Position numbers and translations under genes: made by a program
Part shown: positions 44,797 through 52,191 of the stretch, piece after piece
Layout of the letters: each line of letters starts with the position of its first letter
Numbering within the stretch: position 1 is the first letter of the stretch
Origin: Coleofasciculaceae cyanobacterium
Lineage (GTDB): Bacteria; Cyanobacteriota; Cyanobacteriia; Cyanobacteriales; Xenococcaceae
Assembly: GCA_036703275.1 (NCBI GenBank)
Contig: DATNPK010000111.1
Location: 186,001-250,000 of the forward strand
Direction: 5' to 3'
Length of the DNA: 64,000 nt
The notes under the pieces: model-generated
Told to the model about the DNA's origin: nothing
Databases searched by the model: none
The model's input: the letters and a program-made list of their open reading frames with translations, nothing else

Positions 44797-45366
44797 ATGA
44801 ATAACGTATTTACTGCTAAATTATTAAACAACTTACGTATCAAAAAAGGCAACAAAGGTTTTACTTTAATTGAATTATTGGTAGTTGTAATTATCATCGG
44901 TGTATTGGCTGCCGTTGCCTTGCCTAACTTACTTGGTCAAGTTGGTAAAGCCCGTGAGTCTGAAGCGAAAACTGCTATGGGCGCAATGAACCGCGCTCAA
45001 CAAGCTTATCATTTAGAAGCAAGTAAGTTTTATGGAGAAGTAGCTACCGCCACTAATGATTTTTTAGGTACTGAAGCTGCATTAGGAGTAGTCCCTGGTG
45101 TTGAATTTTATGACTACGGAAACAAAACTGCTGATGGTGGTAATGCTACTAATTCAACCTTCGTTGCTGTTGCCAAAAATCCCGATAATGATGGAACTCG
45201 TGATTTTGCCGCAGGCGTAAACTACTCTGGTGGTGCATTCAAGACTGCTATGTGCGTAGCTACTGGAAAAGATACTGGTACTACAAGAACTTCAGCAGGT
45301 ACTGAAAGTTTAGTCACTGCAACTCCTGCAACTCCTGCTTGTACTGGTGGTAATTTAATAAAATAG
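44797..45366 (+). CDS. pilA: Type IV prepilin, PilA-like
   Basis: A 189-residue prepilin. The short basic leader ends ...NKG|FTLIELLVVVIIIGVLAAVALPN: cleavage by PilD after Gly23 gives an N-terminal phenylalanine with Glu5, the signature of type IVa pilins. The hydrophobic helix continues as LLGQVGKARESEAKTAMG. The C-terminal globular domain carries a Cys pair (CVATG... and PACTGGN), as in other major pilins. Homologues make the thick pilus for twitching and DNA uptake in unicellular cyanobacteria. Followed by a second, related pilin. Confidence 0.92.
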   Translation: MNNVFTAKLLNNLRIKKGNKGFTLIELLVVVIIIGVLAAVALPNLLGQVGKARESEAKTAMGAMNRAQQAYHLEASKFYGEVATATNDFLGTEAALGVVPGVEFYDYGNKTADGGNATNSTFVAVAKNPDNDGTRDFAAGVNYSGGAFKTAMCVATGKDTGTTRTSAGTESLVTATPATPACTGGNLIK

Positions 45367-45466
45367 ACGTTCAGTATATTTTATGAGCTTAATTTTACTG
45401 CTATATGTCAGAGGTTTGCAATCATTTTTGTTATTCTTCTGACATATTTTTTTTGAAATAAAAACT

Positions 45467-45991
45467 ATGGTTAACAATAAAAAAAATAATAATTACATTT
45501 TTTTTAAAAGAATAATATCTAGTAATAATAATCAGGGATTTACTTTAATCGAATTATTAGTAGTAGTCATTATTGTTGGAATATTAGCTGCTGTTGCTTT
45601 ACCTAATTTATTAGGTCAAATAGGTAAAGCCAGAGAAACAGAAGCAAAAATTACTTTAGGTGTACTTGCTCGTTCCCAGCAAGGATACCATTTTGAAAAC
45701 AAAACCTTTTATAACGGTAACGATATAAATGTTGTCGGCATAGGTATTTCAGGAGAATATTACGCATTTACAACAGATAATACTGCCAATCAAAGTAAAG
45801 CAATTCATACAGCATACGCTACTAATCCAAGCAATGATCGCGCTAGAGATTTTTCTGTTGGAGTATATTATAACGCTCCTCAGTATAGTCAAACTTTGTG
45901 TATTGCCACAGGAGTTGATAGTGACGGAACAACTTCTAGTGTAACTGCTCAAGCCGATCGAACTTGTAATAGGGGCAATAAGATTCAGTAG
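45467..45991 (+). CDS. Second type IV prepilin, PilA-like
   Basis: A 174-residue prepilin with a longer Asn/Lys-rich leader and the cleavage region NNQG|FTLIELLVVVIIVGILA. The helix and the following IGKARETEAKITLGVLARSQ align with the first pilin; the C-terminal domain has the Cys pair CIATGVDSDG ... CNRGNK. About 45-50% similar to its neighbour by eye. Probably a minor or alternate pilin from tandem duplication. The 100-base spacer suggests possible co-transcription. Confidence 0.9.
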   Translation: MVNNKKNNNYIFFKRIISSNNNQGFTLIELLVVVIIVGILAAVALPNLLGQIGKARETEAKITLGVLARSQQGYHFENKTFYNGNDINVVGIGISGEYYAFTTDNTANQSKAIHTAYATNPSNDRARDFSVGVYYNAPQYSQTLCIATGVDSDGTTSSVTAQADRTCNRGNKIQ

Positions 45992-46021
45992 TTTTATTGT
46001 TTATTTTTATAGTAATTAATT

Positions 46022-46804
46022 ATGAATTCTAAAGTAAAGAAATTAATTTTAAATATATTACTATCTATTTCTTTTATTAGCGGAATTATATATTTACAAA
46101 AACCGCAATTAGAAGCTAAAAATAAGTTAACTCAAGAAGATCATAATCGACAAGAATCAAAAGATCAAACAACAGCGAGTTTATTAGCAAAGATGCCTGG
46201 TTTTAGCTATAAGAATTTAATTGCCGACTGGGCATTTTTAAAGTTTTTGGTTTATTTTGGCGATGGTGATGTTAGACAACATACTGGCTATGCAGCTACA
46301 ACTGATTATTTCAAAACCGTAGTTAAAAACGATCCTCGCTTTGTCGAAGCATACTTTATGATGTCTCCTGCTACCTCTGCATTTGCTGGAGATCCTCAAG
46401 TTAGTACAACTTTGATCGAACAAGGTTTAGCATCTATTACGCCACAATCTCATCCTGATTCTTATATTTTATGGATATATAAAGCGATTGATGAATTATT
46501 ATTTTTAGGTGATTCAAAGGCTGCTAAACGTTCTTACGACAAAGGTATTGAATGGGCGAGTTACTATGATGATGACAGAAGCAAAGCCGTTGCTGCGCGT
46601 ATGAAATCAATGTCTAATTTTTTGGCAGATAATCCTGATAGTGTTGAAGCACAAATTGGTTCATGGTTTCAATTGTTAACTAACGCCAAGGATGATATTA
46701 CTCGTCAAAGAGCAGTTGATAATATCGAAAGACTGGGTGGCGAAATTCAATTGACCCCCCAAGGTGTAACCGTTACAGTTCCTGAAAAACACCGTCGTAC
46801 ATGA
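46022..46804 (+). CDS. Pilin-linked protein with helical repeats
   Basis: A 260-residue protein with a single N-terminal hydrophobic helix (LILNILLSISFISGIIYLQK), then a soluble domain. TPR-like helices are suggested by FLVYFGDGDVRQHTGYAAT, VKNDPRFVEAYFMMSPATSA, WIYKAIDELLFLGDSKAAKR and SYDKGIEWASYYDDDRSK. It begins 30 bases after the second pilin and is very likely co-transcribed with it. The combination suggests a periplasm-facing accessory to pilus assembly or adhesion. The exact role is unknown. Confidence 0.72.
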   Translation: MNSKVKKLILNILLSISFISGIIYLQKPQLEAKNKLTQEDHNRQESKDQTTASLLAKMPGFSYKNLIADWAFLKFLVYFGDGDVRQHTGYAATTDYFKTVVKNDPRFVEAYFMMSPATSAFAGDPQVSTTLIEQGLASITPQSHPDSYILWIYKAIDELLFLGDSKAAKRSYDKGIEWASYYDDDRSKAVAARMKSMSNFLADNPDSVEAQIGSWFQLLTNAKDDITRQRAVDNIERLGGEIQLTPQGVTVTVPEKHRRT

Positions 46805-47206
46805 TCGACCGATTCTAATATCCAACATTTGCACACGATCGTAATCATTTGCGATCGACCCGACATAAACACCGATAAACCCTGTAGAGGCGTTCACCAT
46901 CAATTAACGCCATAACAGGATTAAAACCCATGAAATACAACCCCGATCGACACCACAGGCGATCGCTCCGATTACCTGGATATGATTACAGCCAACCAGG
47001 GGCCTATTTCGTGACCATTTGCGCATATCAACGGCAATGTTTATTCGGCGAAATTATTGATGGACAGATGATTTTGAATCAATATGGTGCGATTATTGCC
47101 GAAACATATCAATGGTTGTGTCAACAACATTCATATTTGCATACCGATGAATGGATTGTGATGCCCAATCATTTTCACGCCATTATGGTAATTACCGATA
47201 AACCCT

Positions 47207-47257
47207 GTAGGGGCGTTTCGCGACGCGAAGCTAATCCTTTAGGGGAAACGCCCCTAC
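47207..47257. repeat. Nested repeat: family A inside a 12-bp palindrome
   Basis: GTAGGGGCGTTT (47207-47218) pairs with AAACGCCCCTAC (47246-47257). Between the arms lies a family A piece, CGCGACGCGAAGCTAATCC, TTTAGGGG. The outer palindrome is the widespread cyanobacterial GTAGGGGCG...CGCCCCTAC repeat, and the inner one landed in its loop. The whole unit sits inside the RAYT reading frame. A related partial copy (ACCCTGTAGAGGCGTT) is at 46880-46895. Confidence 0.75.
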
Positions 47258-47449
47258 GATCAACCCACGGCATACCAACCATACGATCAATGCGCCAAAC
47301 GTCCCCATGATCGACGAACGCCACAGCGCCAATGCGATCAATCAACAACGTAAACCATTGGGGCGTTTAATTGGTGCATTCAAAACCGTTTCCACCAAAA
47401 AAATCAACATATTGCGCGACGCGCCAGGAACAACGATATGGCAAAGTCA

Positions 47450-47573
47450 ATGCCCCCTAAATCCCCCAAGCTTGGGGGACTTTAAATTATCTTCTCCCCC
47501 AGAATTAGGGGCTGGGGGGCAAAAGAGTAATATCTTCTCCCCCAGAATTGGGGGGCGGGGGGCGAAGAATGCG
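47450..47573. repeat. Family B tract inserted in the RAYT gene
   Basis: CCCCCTAAATCCCCCAAGCT, TGGGGGACTTTAAATTATC, then two CCCCCAGAATT(A/G)GGGG-GC units replace the part of the transposase that should lie between TIWQ and DKIRQYI. The sequence is the same family as in the TA island at 41600 and 44120. Confidence 0.8.
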
Positions 47574-47597
47574 ATGGATAAAATTCGTCAGTATATT

Positions 47598-47671
47598 GTT
47601 AATAATCCCCTGTTGTGGGATTTAGATCGATTACATCCAGATCGCCCCTCAAAATGGTAAAGGCGATCGCC
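47598..47671 (+). repeat. 74-bp direct repeat, left copy (RAYT tail)
   Basis: GTTAATAATCCCCTGTTGTG to AAAGGCGATCGCC encodes the RAYT C-terminus. An almost identical copy (two mismatches) is at 49440-49513, just past the relE stop. The antitoxin-relE pair lies exactly between the two copies. Confidence 0.9.
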
Positions 47672-47719
47672 CGACAGATATTCTCAAGTTTTATAAGTAC
47701 AATTGAATTAAGCTATTTT

Positions 47720-47914
47720 ATGAGAGCAACAATTATGGAAGGCGTTCAGTTTTTAGTCAATGAAGAAGGTGAAAAAACTGCTGTATTAATTGATTTGAAC
47801 GAGTGGGGAGATTTATGGGAAGATTTTTATGACATCATGATTTCTCGTTCTCGTCAAGATGAAGCAGAAGTTAGTTGGGATGAGCTTAAAGCAGAGCTTG
47901 AGCTAAATGAATAA
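47720..47914 (+). CDS. Antitoxin of the IS-interrupted RelE pair
   Basis: From the ATG at 47720: MRATIMEGVQFLVNEEGEKT, AVLIDLNEWGDLWEDFYDIM, and the tail EVSWDELKAELELNE. This is a Phd/DUF-type antitoxin with 'GEKTAVLIDL..W..LWEDFYD'. Upstream in-frame codons to 47615 belong to the RAYT-tail repeat and are not part of it. The stop is six bases before relE. It is apparently functional although its toxin is interrupted. Confidence 0.8.
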   Translation: MRATIMEGVQFLVNEEGEKTAVLIDLNEWGDLWEDFYDIMISRSRQDEAEVSWDELKAELELNE

Positions 47915-48112
47915 AATATTATGCCTCAATACAGCATCAGCTTTAAATATTCAGCAGCCAAAGAACTTAAAAAACTACCATTGGAATTGCAGCATCGCAT
48001 AGCTAATAAGATCGAACAACTCATTGAAGATCCTCGCCTTTCAGGAGTAATTAAGCTTAAAGGAAATGATGATTTGTATCGTTGTCGAGTTGGTGAATAC
48101 AGACTGGTTTAC

Positions 48113-49375
48113 CTTTTAATAAATGGGTCTAAAGCCTCGCCCTAAAGGCGCGATTGTGCGTACTACATTCATGGTAAAATAAGTGAATCCTAAAGGATAC
48201 CGCTTCGCACATGAAAACGTACAGATTCAAGTTGTATAAAACCAAGCAAAATAGACGTATCCATTGGCAGATAAACGCTAGCGGAAGCATCTACAATCAT
48301 TGTATTGCTTTGCATAAGCGATACTACAAAATGTTTGGTAAACACTTGAGTCAGTACCGACTCATGAAGCATATTGCCAAATTAAGAAAGCGTATTAAAT
48401 ACTGGCAACAGGTAGGTTCTCAGGCTGTACAGGATATCTGCCAGCGAATCGAGAAAGCCTATCAGTTATTTTTTAAACAGCATAAACGAGGAACCAGACC
48501 CCCTAATTTTAAAAAGACTAGAAAGTACAAGTCTTTCACTCTTAAGCAAGCTGGATATAAGTTTTTGTCGGGTAATAAAATACGCATTGGCACTATTGTT
48601 TATAAGTTTTCAAAAAGTCGAGAAATAGAAGGAAAAGTTAAGACGTTAACTGTTAAAAGGAACAATCTAGGGGACTTGTTTATCCTAGTTGTAACTGATT
48701 ATGTGCAAGAATCTTTCGGAGTCGTGACTGGTAAGATGGCAGGCTTTGATTATGGATTGCGAACATTTCTAACGGTAAACGATGGAAAAACTATTCAATC
48801 TCCTTTATTTTTCAATCAATCTCGTAACAGGTTAAAAGCCGCTAACCGTAAACTATCAAGCAAGAAAAAAGGTTCAAATAATTGGTACAAAGCTAAAGAC
48901 AACCTCAGTCGAGTCTATGAAGATATTTCTAACAAGAGAAAGGACTGGTTTTGGAAGTTGGCGCACAAGTTAACTAACCAATATGATGTACTGATTTTTG
49001 AAGACTTAAACTTAAATGGTATGAAACGGCTATGGGGAAGAAAAGTTAGCGACCTGAGTTTTGCTACTTTCTTAAAAATACTTAAAACTGTTGCTACGAA
49101 CAAAGGCAAGCTGATTCACTTTGTAGATCGGTTCTACCCAAGCTCTAAAACCTGTTCGCATTGTGGACATATCAACAAAGATTTAAGTTTGAAGGATAAA
49201 ACTTGGGATTGCCTTGGTTGCAATACCAAAGGCATTCAAAGAGATTTGAACGCAGCAGTTAATCTGCAAAGAGAAGGGGCATCTTCTCTTGGGTTAGGCG
49301 ATGTTAGACTTCTCACCGAAGCTATTGCTGTTTGAACCCAGAATCACCGTCCTTATAGGGCGGTGAGTATGTCAA
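48113..49375 (+). mobile_element. IS200/IS605-family element with tnpB only
   Basis: The left flank ends TTAC (48109-48112) and the element ends TCAA (49372-49375). AAAG (48131-48134) is just before the left hairpin CGCC-CTAAA-GGCG, and GAAT (49341-49344) is directly before the right hairpin CACCGTCC/GGGCGGTG. No tnpA is present, so movement would need TnpA in trans, for example from the element at 37809. A family A repeat (about 48186-48210) overlaps the start of tnpB inside the element. Confidence 0.92.
48211..49335 (+). CDS. tnpB: TnpB, RNA-guided nuclease (tnpB-only element)
   Basis: A 374-residue TnpB close to that at 38297. Catalytic residues are Asp180 (AGFDYGLRTF), Glu264 (IFEDLNLNGM) and Asp345 (GIQRDLNAAV). 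Zinc cysteines are 315, 318 (CSHC), 334 and 337 (CLGC). The ATG at 48211 directly follows a family A repeat (CCTAAAGGATACCGCTTCGC), so the natural leader may have been altered. The predicted guide would be the first bases after TCAA, i.e. CAGATCGATGACTCGACGCA, which lie in the relE gene. Confidence 0.92.
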   Translation: MKTYRFKLYKTKQNRRIHWQINASGSIYNHCIALHKRYYKMFGKHLSQYRLMKHIAKLRKRIKYWQQVGSQAVQDICQRIEKAYQLFFKQHKRGTRPPNFKKTRKYKSFTLKQAGYKFLSGNKIRIGTIVYKFSKSREIEGKVKTLTVKRNNLGDLFILVVTDYVQESFGVVTGKMAGFDYGLRTFLTVNDGKTIQSPLFFNQSRNRLKAANRKLSSKKKGSNNWYKAKDNLSRVYEDISNKRKDWFWKLAHKLTNQYDVLIFEDLNLNGMKRLWGRKVSDLSFATFLKILKTVATNKGKLIHFVDRFYPSSKTCSHCGHINKDLSLKDKTWDCLGCNTKGIQRDLNAAVNLQREGASSLGLGDVRLLTEAIAV

Positions 49376-49439
49376 CAGATCGATGACTCGACGCAAAAAA
49401 TTGTTGTTACCAGAGTAAGACACAGAAAAGATGTTTATC

Positions 49440-49513
49440 GTTAATAATCCCCTGTCGTGGAATTTAGATCGATTACATCCAGATCGCCCCTCAAAATGGT
49501 AAAGGCGATCGCC
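49440..49513 (+). repeat. 74-bp direct repeat, right copy
   Basis: The second copy of the RAYT tail starts within the last sense codon and stop of relE (CGTTAA) and runs to GCGATCGCC. Compared with the left copy there are two base changes (TTGTGGGA to TCGTGGAA). It cannot code for a working transposase tail because nothing upstream connects to it. Confidence 0.85.
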
Positions 49514-49563
49514 TTAAAAACGTGATGGGATCGTATTGCGATCGCATATTAACAATTGATTAA

Positions 49564-49989
49564 CTAAGCTTGCCTCTGGCTTAAATTAAGGAAATCAGCA
49601 GCAGTAATGATATTGATATCTTGATAGCTCTGTAGACATAGTAAATCATTGTCTCCAGTAACTACATATCTAGCCATACCAGAGACAGCCAATTCCAAAA
49701 ATTTGTTATCATCGGCATCAATACAAATAGTAGTTTGATGCGACACCGAAATAAATTTACTGTTCTTTTCAACAACAGTTAAAAATATTTTGCGGTCTAC
49801 ATTAGAAATGTATTTATCAAATTTTTTCTTCTGAATTCGAGTAGTTAATTCTTGATAAGTGGCTTCACTCTGGATGATTACAAAATTGCCGTTGGCGATA
49901 AGGTTAATTGTTTTTCTAGGTATACGATTAGGGCTTAGTGCAGCACTAATTAAAACATTAGTATCAACAACAACTGGTTCAGGATTCAT
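49564..49989 (-). CDS. PIN-domain toxin (COG1569-type)
   Basis: A 141-residue PIN protein: VVVDTNVLISAALSPNRIP (Asp9), QELTTRIQKKKFDKYI, CIDADDNKFLELAVSGMARY and VVTGDNDLLCLQSY with the remaining acidic residues in ADDNKFLELA and GDNDLL. This PIN branch is commonly paired with a small antitoxin. It overlaps the antitoxin gene upstream (49979-50203) by 11 bases. No disruption. Confidence 0.85.
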   Translation of the reverse strand: MNPEPVVVDTNVLISAALSPNRIPRKTINLIANGNFVIIQSEATYQELTTRIQKKKFDKYISNVDRKIFLTVVEKNSKFISVSHQTTICIDADDNKFLELAVSGMARYVVTGDNDLLCLQSYQDINIITAADFLNLSQRQA

Positions 49990-50203
49990 CCGCTAATAAT
50001 TCGTTGAGTTTTTCTGCGGTTAATCCTTTCTTTTGAGCATTTTTACCAAGGCGGTCTAGAACATCAGTTAAAGTAGTATCTGTCTGTTCTATAGTTATAT
50101 TAACTACCTGCTCAGACGATAATCCCAGCTTAGATATTAAATTAGAAATTTCTCCTATCTTTACATCTTTAAAGGTTTCTTTCATTGCAGTTTTTTTGTC
50201 CAA
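49979..50203 (-). CDS. Antitoxin of the PIN-domain pair
   Basis: A 74-residue protein: MDKKTAMKETFKDVKIGEIS, NLISKLGLSSEQVVNITIEQ, then KGLTAEKLNELLADES. The last helix is a plausible toxin-binding tail. It overlaps the PIN gene by 11 bases. The space upstream (50204-50594) holds only one HIP1-like octamer and no gene, and should contain its promoter and that of the DAHP synthase gene on the other strand. Confidence 0.75.
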   Translation of the reverse strand: MDKKTAMKETFKDVKIGEISNLISKLGLSSEQVVNITIEQTDTTLTDVLDRLGKNAQKKGLTAEKLNELLADES

Positions 50204-50594
50204 AGTAAGTGTATGAGCATTTTTTCAAATTATAATGTAATGCTCTTGCTGTTTATTTCAATAAGATGCAGTAATATTGCGATCGCATATCAAGACGAAA
50301 TATAACGGCGGTAAGAAAAGCAACATAGGTGCTTATGAAGTTTTGCTGACAATATGTACGTTTTATTGATAACTTTTACAGGATAACCGTACCTGGTTCT
50401 TTTGCAGCATGGTTTAACTTAAATTAGAAGTGAACAGTTAAAAATTGCTGTTGTTAAAAAATGCAGACTATATCAAAATTAAAATTGGGTTGAAGCAACC
50501 AAAATAGAACCTGGTTGTCAGCAGCACATTATTAGAACTTTGTTTGCCCGTAGCTTTCTAAATCTAAAATTATAAAAGAAGCAATATTGAATAA

Positions 50595-51686
50595 ATGGAT
50601 ATTACCAGCGATCTACACGTTATTGAAACCAGACCATTGTTAAGCCCCGCATTTATTAAAAGCGAATTACCGATAGCTGAAGAAGTTGCTCAATTGGTAG
50701 CGCAAACTCGCGATCGCATTCGTAATATTCTAGAAGGAAAGGATAAAAGAGTACTTGTCGTAGTTGGACCTTGTTCCATACATGACGTTGCAGCAGCGAA
50801 AGAATATGGAGAGAGACTGGCAAAATTGCGATCGCAGTTTCAGGACCAACTCGAAATCGTTATGCGGGTTTACTTTGAAAAGCCTCGCACTACCGTTGGT
50901 TGGAAAGGATTAATTAACGATCCTCATTTAGATAATAGCTACGATATTAATACAGGTTTGAGAACAGCGAGGAAGTTATTACTTGACTTAGCTGAGATTG
51001 GCTTACCCGCTGCCACAGAATTGCTCGATCCAATTACGCCACAGTACATTGCCGATCTTATCTGCTGGACGGCTATTGGTGCCAGAACGACAGAAAGTCA
51101 AATTCACCGTCAAATGGCTTCTGGTTTATCGATGCCAGTGGGCTACAAAAACGGCACAGATGGTAGTTTCAAGGCGGCGATTAATGCGATGTTAACCGCT
51201 AAAATTCCGCATCATTTTTTGGGCATCAACCAAGATGGACTAGCTAGTATCGTTAGGACAACTGGCAACCCTGATGGACACTTAGTATTGCGAGGTGGTG
51301 CAGTTAAACCAAACTATGAAGCTAATGATACTGAAGCAGCTAGCAATGCTTTGAAACAAAAAGCGATGAATTCTCGCCTAATGATTGATTGCAGTCACGG
51401 CAACAGCAGTAAAGACTTTACCAAACAAACCACTGTGTTAAATAACATTAATCAGCAGATTGAAACAGGTTCACAGCATATTGTGGGAGTAATGATTGAA
51501 AGCCATTTAGTCGCAGGAAGTCAATCTATACCTCAAGATGGCAAACCTACGGTATATGGTCAGAGTATTACTGATGCCTGTGTTAATTGGGAAACAACGC
51601 AAATCATGCTGCATTCGCTGGCAGATTCCGTTGCCCAAGGAAGACCAGAAATTAAGCGCAATTTGGTTTCAATGGTAGGAAAATAA
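50595..51686 (+). CDS. aroF: 3-deoxy-7-phosphoheptulonate (DAHP) synthase, AroF/G/H type
   Basis: A 363-residue class I DAHP synthase, the first step of the shikimate pathway (PEP + erythrose-4-P). Motifs: VVGPCSIHDVAAAKEYGERL, VMRVYFEKPRTTVGWKGLIN DPHLDNS (split), IGARTTESQIHRQMASGLSM PVGYKNGTDG, MIDCSHGNSSK and VGVMIESHLVAGSQ. The full-length Escherichia coli-like subfamily is feedback-regulated by an aromatic amino acid; which one applies is not visible. Starts at ATG 50595. Followed 29 bases later by cdd, probably in one transcript. Confidence 0.94.
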   Translation: MDITSDLHVIETRPLLSPAFIKSELPIAEEVAQLVAQTRDRIRNILEGKDKRVLVVVGPCSIHDVAAAKEYGERLAKLRSQFQDQLEIVMRVYFEKPRTTVGWKGLINDPHLDNSYDINTGLRTARKLLLDLAEIGLPAATELLDPITPQYIADLICWTAIGARTTESQIHRQMASGLSMPVGYKNGTDGSFKAAINAMLTAKIPHHFLGINQDGLASIVRTTGNPDGHLVLRGGAVKPNYEANDTEAASNALKQKAMNSRLMIDCSHGNSSKDFTKQTTVLNNINQQIETGSQHIVGVMIESHLVAGSQSIPQDGKPTVYGQSITDACVNWETTQIMLHSLADSVAQGRPEIKRNLVSMVGK

Positions 51687-51715
51687 ATTAAGAGCAAGAG
51701 GTATTATCTGCTGGT

Positions 51716-52120
51716 GTGTTAAATGAATTAACAAAATTAGAACAACAACTCATTGAAGTTGCGACTCAAGCTATGGATAGTGCTTATGCACCTTATTCTC
51801 AGTTTCGGGTGGGTGCAGCCGTGCTAACTGCTACGGGTAAAATTTTCTCAGGCTGTAATATCGAAAATGCCTCCTACGGTTTGACTATGTGTGCCGAAAG
51901 AAATGCGATCGCCAATGCCATAATCGGCGACGAAAGCGATACAATGAAGTTAAAAGCGATCGCTGTAGCAAACAGCCAAAGTGTTTCCTGTTCTCCTTGT
52001 GGTGCTTGTCGGCAAGTAATTTGGGAATTTGGACAGGATGCTCGAGTTATTTTTCTGGCAAGTCAGGGATGGCGCAGCTTAACTATCAAAGAGTTGTTGC
52101 CTGAAGGATTTTCTCTCTAA
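51716..52120 (+). CDS. cdd: Cytidine deaminase
   Basis: A 134-residue homotetrameric-type cytidine deaminase converting cytidine or deoxycytidine to uridine. The zinc ligands are Cys59, Cys95 and Cys98; the general acid/base is Glu61 in MCAERNAIAN, and SPCGACRQVIWEF closes the site. It starts at GTG; no ATG is available at the right place. It lies directly after the DAHP synthase gene. Confidence 0.94.
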   Translation: MLNELTKLEQQLIEVATQAMDSAYAPYSQFRVGAAVLTATGKIFSGCNIENASYGLTMCAERNAIANAIIGDESDTMKLKAIAVANSQSVSCSPCGACRQVIWEFGQDARVIFLASQGWRSLTIKELLPEGFSL

Positions 52121-52191
52121 ATAAATACAGCTTATAAAATTCCCCTTTGAGCTATATCCTAGAAAACTAAACTAAACAATTAAGTCTCTCC

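Larger units (their letters stand above)
46930..47660 (+). pseudogene. REP-associated tyrosine transposase (RAYT), broken by repeats
   Basis: The N-terminal part, MKYNPDRHHRRSLRLPGYDY, SQPGAYFVTICAYQRQCLFG, and the HUH motif in VMPNHFHAIMVI are intact. A repeat (47207-47257) then interrupts it and the frame shifts near 47300. It continues in another frame as PLGRLIGAFKTVSTKKINIL and is interrupted again by a family B tract (47450-47573). The tail DKIRQYIVNNPLLWDLDRLH PDRPSKW (catalytic Tyr in RQYI) follows. RAYTs mobilise REP-type hairpins; this one is dead. Confidence 0.85.
47921..49444 (+). pseudogene. RelE-family toxin interrupted by an IS605-group element
   Basis: Codons 1-64 (MPQYSISFKYSAAKELKKLP through CRVGEYRLVY) end at 48112. 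The element occupies 48113-49375. The frame then continues from 49376 as QIDDSTQKIVVTRVRHRKDV YR and stops at 49442. Joining TAC at 48110-48112 to CAG at 49376 gives an 86-residue RelE with the family's terminal V-T-R-V-R-H-R-x-x-V-Y-R. Excision with no scar would restore the toxin. Until then the truncated reading frame adds about ten IS-derived residues (LLINGSKASP). Confidence 0.93.

Noticed and set aside
47615-47719. An upstream start for the antitoxin at 47720
   Set aside because: These codons are part of the RAYT-tail repeat and read in a different frame from the transposase; the conserved antitoxin sequence starts at 47720 or 47735.
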